Shown piece by piece: positions 60,288-64,000 of a DNA stretch of 64,000 nt. The notes beneath the pieces are model-generated. The model was not told the origin of the DNA. It made no database searches and saw only the letters and a list, made by a program, of their open reading frames with translations. The first letter of the stretch is position 1. Each line of letters opens with the position of its first letter. The DNA lies in NCBI GenBank assembly GCA_900545265.1, contig UQYI01000001.1, forward strand, positions 124,001 to 188,000, given 5' to 3'. This DNA is from an uncultured Eubacteriales bacterium. GTDB lineage: Bacteria > Bacillota > Clostridia > Christensenellales > CAG-138. The translations under genes and the position numbers were made by a program.

Positions 60288-61945
60288 CAAAAAAGATATT
60301 TCATTCCATCCTGCTGGCGGCGGCCGCAGTGCTGCTGAGCAGCCTGCTGATCATCACGGGCTTTCTGTATGACTACTTCGGCAAGGTGCAGCAGAACCAC
60401 CTGGAGGATCAGCTGGATATGGCGGCGGCGGCCGTGGAAAACGGGGGCATTGACTTTTTGAAGGAAATCTCTTCCCCCCGCTACCGGCTGACCTGGATCG
60501 CCGCAGACGGCAGCGTGCTGCTGGATACCCGGGCGGATCAGGAATCCCTGCAGAACCACGGCGACCGGGAGGAGGTCCGGCAGGCTCTTACCCGGGGCAC
60601 CGGCCAGAGCACCCGTTATTCCGCCACCCTGCTGGAAAAGACCATGTACCGGGCCCGGCGCCTTTCTGACGGCACGGTGCTGCGCATCAGCGCCAGCCAG
60701 GCTACCGTAGGCACCCTGCTGCTGGGCATGTTCCACCCCTTTTTGCTGGTGCTGCTTCTGGCCCTGGCGCTGAGCCTGTTCCTGGCCCGGCGGCTTTCCA
60801 GAAAGATCGTGTCGCCCCTGAACGGGCTGGATCTGGAGCATCCGCTGGATAACGATACCTATGAAGAGCTTTCGCCCCTGCTGGGCAGGCTTCACCGCCA
60901 GCGGGTGCAGATAGACCAGCAGATGCAGGCTCTGCAGAAAAAATCGGAAGAATTCAACCAGATCATCTCCTTTATGGAGGAGGGGCTGGTGCTGCTGGAC
61001 GGCAAGGGCAAGGTGCTGAGCATCAACCCCGCCGCCAGAACCATTTTTAATGCGGAAGAGGACTGCGTAGGCAAGGACTTTTTGACCGTGGACCGGACCC
61101 CTGCCCTGAGCGCCGCCCTGACCAGAGCCATGGAGCAGGGCCACGGAGCCCTGACCACCCAGCGGAACGGGCGGATCTACCGGTATGACATCAGCCGCAT
61201 CCAGACGGGCCGGGAGATCGCCGGAGCCGTGCTGCTGGCCTTTGACAACACGGAGCAGGCCGAAGCCGAAAAGAACCGGCGGGAGTTTACCGCCAATGTC
61301 TCTCATGAGCTCAAGACCCCCCTGCAGGGCATTATCGGCAGTGCGGAGCTGATGGAGCAGGGGCTGGTAAAACCGGAGGATATGCCCCGTTTTGTGGGCC
61401 ACATCCGCACCGAAGCCCAGCGGCTGGTTTCCCTCATAGGGGATATCATACGCCTTTCCCAGCTGGACGAAGGGGATCCCATGCCCCGGGAAGAGGTGGA
61501 GCTGGGGAGCCTGCTTCGGGAGGCCGCTTCGGATCTGGCGGACGCCGCCCGGAAGCGGCACGTGGAGCTGACGGTGGAAGCCGGAGCGCCCCTGTATATC
61601 CGGGGGGTGCGGCGGCTGCTGTATGAGATCGTCTACAACCTGATGGACAACGGCATCCGCTATAACGTGGAGGGCGGCACCGTGCTGGCAAAGCTGGCGC
61701 AGACCCCCGGGCAGGTGCAGATCCTTGTGCAGGATACGGGCATCGGCATCCCCGAAGCCTGCCGGAGCCGGGTGTTTGAGCGCTTCTTCCGGGTGGATAA
61801 AAGCCATTCCAAGGCCACCGGCGGCACGGGACTGGGGCTTTCCATCGTAAAGCACGCCGTGCAGTACCACGGGGGCACCGTGACCCTGACCAGCCAGGAG
61901 CACAAGGGCACCACCGTCACCGTGAGTCTGCCTGCGGACCGCTAA
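60284..61945 (+). CDS. phoR: Sensor histidine kinase PhoR
   Basis: 553 residues from ATG 60284. N-terminal helix, extracytoplasmic sensor region (about 35-140), second helix (about 150-170), PAS domain (about 230-330; FMEEGLVLLDGKGKVLSINP), HisKA with NVSHELKTPLQGIIGSAE, and HATPase with DNGIRYN, DTGIGIP and GTGLGLSIVKHAV. Controls the Pho response with the preceding regulator; ends in a terminator. Confidence 0.95.
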   Translation: MTKKIFHSILLAAAAVLLSSLLIITGFLYDYFGKVQQNHLEDQLDMAAAAVENGGIDFLKEISSPRYRLTWIAADGSVLLDTRADQESLQNHGDREEVRQALTRGTGQSTRYSATLLEKTMYRARRLSDGTVLRISASQATVGTLLLGMFHPFLLVLLLALALSLFLARRLSRKIVSPLNGLDLEHPLDNDTYEELSPLLGRLHRQRVQIDQQMQALQKKSEEFNQIISFMEEGLVLLDGKGKVLSINPAARTIFNAEEDCVGKDFLTVDRTPALSAALTRAMEQGHGALTTQRNGRIYRYDISRIQTGREIAGAVLLAFDNTEQAEAEKNRREFTANVSHELKTPLQGIIGSAELMEQGLVKPEDMPRFVGHIRTEAQRLVSLIGDIIRLSQLDEGDPMPREEVELGSLLREAASDLADAARKRHVELTVEAGAPLYIRGVRRLLYEIVYNLMDNGIRYNVEGGTVLAKLAQTPGQVQILVQDTGIGIPEACRSRVFERFFRVDKSHSKATGGTGLGLSIVKHAVQYHGGTVTLTSQEHKGTTVTVSLPADR

Positions 61946-61958
61946 TACAATATGTTTT

Positions 61959-61986
61959 ACGGGGCTGTGAAAGGCCCCGTTTTTTT
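61959..61986 (+). terminator. Terminator after phoR
   Basis: ACGGGGC/GCCCCGT with an eight-base loop, followed by TTTTTT. Confidence 0.85.
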
Positions 61987-62073
61987 GCGTCTTTTTTGTG
62001 TGGCTCTGCGGATATTCCGCCGGGCGGAGGATGGGACGTTGTTTTACGGGGGCAGGCTCGTATACGAAGCCCG

Positions 62074-62160
62074 GGGGGCGCACGTTCCGGCGGCTTGGCC
62101 GCCGGAACTCTGCGGGGCGAAGGCCCCGCAGGCGTGCCGCCAGGCACGCAGTGCGCCCCC
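62074..62160. repeat. Cloverleaf palindromic element, copy B
   Basis: Closing stem GGGGGCGCAC (62074-62083) pairs with GTGCGCCCCC (62151-62160). Inside: an 11 bp hairpin starting GTTCCGGCGGC (62084-62108), CTGCGGGGC/GCCCCGCAG (62110-62131) and GCGTGCC/GGCACGC (62132-62149). Single unpaired bases at 62109 and 62150. Perfect CGTATACG palindromes flank it on both sides (62059-62066 and 62167-62174). Compared with copy A it is inverted: stems identical, one arm 3 bp longer, all three loops different. It lies between convergent phoR and the ABM gene. Confidence 0.9.
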
Positions 62161-62234
62161 GCCCCCCGTATACGGGGCGATCTCCGCTCCACCGGGTACC
62201 ATGCCCCGGAGTGCCGCGTCCCGGTCTCTATACG

Positions 62235-62275
62235 AAAAAAAGAGCCGCAAAGGCACGCCCCGCGTGCCCCGCAGC
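62235..62275 (-). terminator. Terminator after the ABM gene
   Basis: Minus strand: GCTGCGGGGCACG pairs with CGTGCCTTTGCGGC allowing G-U pairs, five-base loop, then TCTTTTTTT. Part of its stem (GGCACG/CGTGCC) repeats an arm of the nearby cloverleaf. Confidence 0.7.
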
Positions 62276-62289
62276 CCCTTATATGCGCC

Positions 62290-62580
62290 TTACTGCGGCT
62301 GCACCCGTTCCACCCGGGTGCTTTCCACATATTGAACCTTCAACCGGCCCAGCGCCTGCATATGGGGTTGGCGCAGATGCGCCTGCTGCTGCTCCTCCCC
62401 CGCCCACTCTTCCAGCAGAAGGATCTCTTTTTCATCCTCCGCCAAATAGTATGCATAGCGGATGCACCCTTCCTCCCGGCGCACCTTCTCCGGCAGGCCG
62501 CTGCTTTCCAGTGCCTGCAAAAAAGCTCTTCCCTGCCCTGCTTTCAGCCGGTAATGCACCAGCAGCATCCATGTGTTCAT
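62290..62580 (-). CDS. Antibiotic biosynthesis monooxygenase (ABM) domain protein
   Basis: 96 residues, one ferredoxin-like ABM fold: WMLLVHYRLKAGQGRAFLQ, EEGCIRYAYYLAEDE, ILLLEEWAGEEQQQAHL and the conserved final PHMQAL segment. Members such as YgiN or Dhgs act as small monooxygenases or have unknown roles. It follows the CoA-transferase gene on minus, separated by a terminator. Closed by its own terminator. Confidence 0.88.
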   Translation of the reverse strand: MNTWMLLVHYRLKAGQGRAFLQALESSGLPEKVRREEGCIRYAYYLAEDEKEILLLEEWAGEEQQQAHLRQPHMQALGRLKVQYVESTRVERVQPQ

Positions 62581-62661
62581 GCTTACGCATCCCCCTTTCT
62601 TTTATGCCCCGATTGTAGCAGGCACCCCGTCCCGGCGCAATCCCCTTTTGCCCTTGCCATC

Positions 62662-62697
62662 AAAAAAGAAGAGGAGCCCCTTATCGGCGGCTCCTCC
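62662..62697 (-). terminator. Terminator after the CoA-transferase gene
   Basis: Minus strand: GAGGAGCC/GGCTCCTC with a ten-base loop, then TTCTTTTTTG. Confidence 0.8.
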
Positions 62698-62743
62698 CAG
62701 ATAACCCCGTGGCAGTGAGGTAATAACTGGCTGTTTTGTATGC

Positions 62744-64000
62744 TTACTGGTGAAAATGCGGTATGTGCAGATACTTGCTGTTGCGCAGCGCCTGCAGCAG
62801 ATATTCCCGCAGCATGGGCTGAAACTTGGGGTGCACACAGTGCTCGATGATCTCCCAGGCCCGGGGCACCGGCCCTTTGCCCCGCAGATCCGCCAGCCCC
62901 TGCTCCGTTACGATGATCTGGGTGCTGTGCTCGCTGTGATCCAGGTGGCTCACCTGGGTCACGATCCGGGAAATGTCTCCGTCCTTGGTCAGGGAGGGGG
63001 TGGTAAAGATGCTGACCGCCGCATTCCGGGCAAAATCCCCGGAACCGCCTATGCCGTTCATCAGGCAGGAGCCGGCAATGTGGCTGGAATTTACGTTGCC
63101 GTAAATATCCACCTCTATGGCGGTGTTCATGGCAATGACCCCCAGCCGGCGGATGACCTCCGGGGAGTTGCTGATCCCCTGGGGACGCAGCAGGATCCGC
63201 TCCTTGAAAAAGGAAAAGTTTTTCCTGAACCGTTCCTTTCCTTCCTGCGAAAGGGCCAGAGCCGTGGCGCTGGCATAGTCTACCACGCCCTTTTCCATCA
63301 GCTCCAGCACGGCGTCCTGCAGCACCTCGGAGTAAACGTTCAGATGCCTGAAGCCGGAATCGGTCAGGCCGTACAGCACGGCGTTGGACACGCTCCCCAC
63401 CCCGCTCTGCAGGGGCAGCAGGTTTTCCGGCAGACGGCCCCGCCGGTGCTCCTCCCTGAGAAACGCTACGATATGCTCCGCCATACGCTGTTCCCCCGGA
63501 GTCACGGGAGCAATGCTGTGGGGCGCATCCGGGATATCCGTCAGCACAACGGCGGCGATCTTCTCCGGGTCGCAGGGGATATAAGGGGTGCCGATGCGCT
63601 GCTCCACCCGCGTCAGGGGAATGGGCTGGGTGTGGGGCGGCATTTCTATGGCATAGATATCGTGCATGCCCACAAGCTCCAGGGGCACGGAGGTATTCAG
63701 CTCCACAATGACCTTTTTGGCCACCTGCGCCGCCGTGTTGCTGATGCCCACAGAGGTGGTTGGATACAGGTTCCCCTCCTCGTCTATGGCGCAGGCTTCT
63801 ATAATGGCGGCGTCTATATCCCCAAAGATGCCGTATTCCATTTGAAAGGGCACCTGGCTCAGCAGCAGATCCGCATATTCCACCTTCCCGTCGTTGATGG
63901 CCCGGCGCATGCGGGCGTTGGTCTGATACGGAAAGCGGCGGCGGATCACCCCTGCCTCCAGAAGGGATTCCTCCAGCTCCGGGCCTACGGAAGCCCCTGT
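62744..64000 (-). CDS. Acetyl-CoA hydrolase/CoA-transferase family (Cat1-like), N-terminus beyond window
   Basis: At least 418 residues; the start lies to the right of the window. Two-domain CoA-transferase of the acetyl-CoA hydrolase family. Near the cut end TGASVGPELEESL and YPYQTNARMR-like sequence is seen; the catalytic glutamate is in AIEVDIYGNVNSSHIAG, and the GIGGSGDFARNA loop is diagnostic. Members swap CoA between succinyl-CoA, acetyl-CoA, butyryl-CoA or similar and acids in fermentation (Cat1 type). The exact acid cannot be told from this. Ends with SKYLHIPHFHQ. Confidence 0.92.
   Translation of the reverse strand, partial: TGASVGPELEESLLEAGVIRRRFPYQTNARMRRAINDGKVEYADLLLSQVPFQMEYGIFGDIDAAIIEACAIDEEGNLYPTTSVGISNTAAQVAKKVIVELNTSVPLELVGMHDIYAIEMPPHTQPIPLTRVEQRIGTPYIPCDPEKIAAVVLTDIPDAPHSIAPVTPGEQRMAEHIVAFLREEHRRGRLPENLLPLQSGVGSVSNAVLYGLTDSGFRHLNVYSEVLQDAVLELMEKGVVDYASATALALSQEGKERFRKNFSFFKERILLRPQGISNSPEVIRRLGVIAMNTAIEVDIYGNVNSSHIAGSCLMNGIGGSGDFARNAAVSIFTTPSLTKDGDISRIVTQVSHLDHSEHSTQIIVTEQGLADLRGKGPVPRAWEIIEHCVHPKFQPMLREYLLQALRNSKYLHIPHFHQ

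Overview
The window is a GC-rich chromosomal segment of a spore-forming, probably anaerobic member of the Bacillota, class Clostridia. Support comes from gene order (acpP-rnc-smc-ftsY, ylxM-ffh-rpsP-khpA-rimM-trmD-rplS, rimP-nusA-rnpM-ylxQ-infB, rpsO-pnp-M16 peptidase), from spore genes (gerA/gerB/gerC-type operon, gerW/ytfJ, an S11 carboxypeptidase), a class III fructose-bisphosphatase and a sodium-pumping decarboxylase whose biotin carrier is a separate subunit. I do not assign a genus. No phage, insertion sequence, CRISPR array, rRNA or tRNA gene was seen.

Layout. 1-3.7 kb: two GT-C fold membrane glycosyltransferases. 3.7-17.3 kb (all minus): yraN, rnhB, rbgA; the ffh/ribosome-maturation operon; ftsY, smc, rnc; acpP with a structured leader; plsX; rpmF and DUF177. 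17.3-23.5 kb: ygiQ, a short divIVA, sepF, yggS, an HlyD-like membrane protein and an M16 peptidase. 23.6-26.3 kb: pnp and rpsO. 26.3-34.5 kb: the nusA/infB translation cluster ending in rbfA, nrnA, truB, ribF. 34.6-36.6 kb: fbp on plus. 37.3-39.3 kb (minus): a membrane protein, a J-domain protein with a cysteine-rich tail and a DUF5685 protein. 39.4-42.3 kb (plus): DUF2953, gerW, D-Ala-D-Ala carboxypeptidase, rluB. 42.7-43.8 kb (minus): DUF4363 and DUF421. 43.9-47.3 kb (plus): oxaloacetate-decarboxylase-type Na+ pump. Then a GNAT enzyme, a class A PBP, a GntR regulator, the ger operon with a 55-residue fourth gene (minus), the pst-phoU-phoP-phoR phosphate regulon behind direct TTTACA repeats, and an ABM protein plus a CoA-transferase cut by the right edge.

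The most unusual signal is a family of three GC-rich cloverleaf palindromes (36724-36805, 47441-47521, 62074-62160). Each has a 9-10 bp closing stem and three inner hairpins with almost no unpaired junction bases, and each has GTATAC beside it. All three sit between the 3' ends of convergent genes. Two share identical stems but have different loops and opposite orientation. The third has quite different arm sequences yet the same architecture, which points to selection on folding. A separate multi-branched leader precedes acpP.

Start codons were chosen by ribosome-binding site and family length, so several differ from the longest open frame. All function calls rest on motif recognition by eye; no database search was possible.
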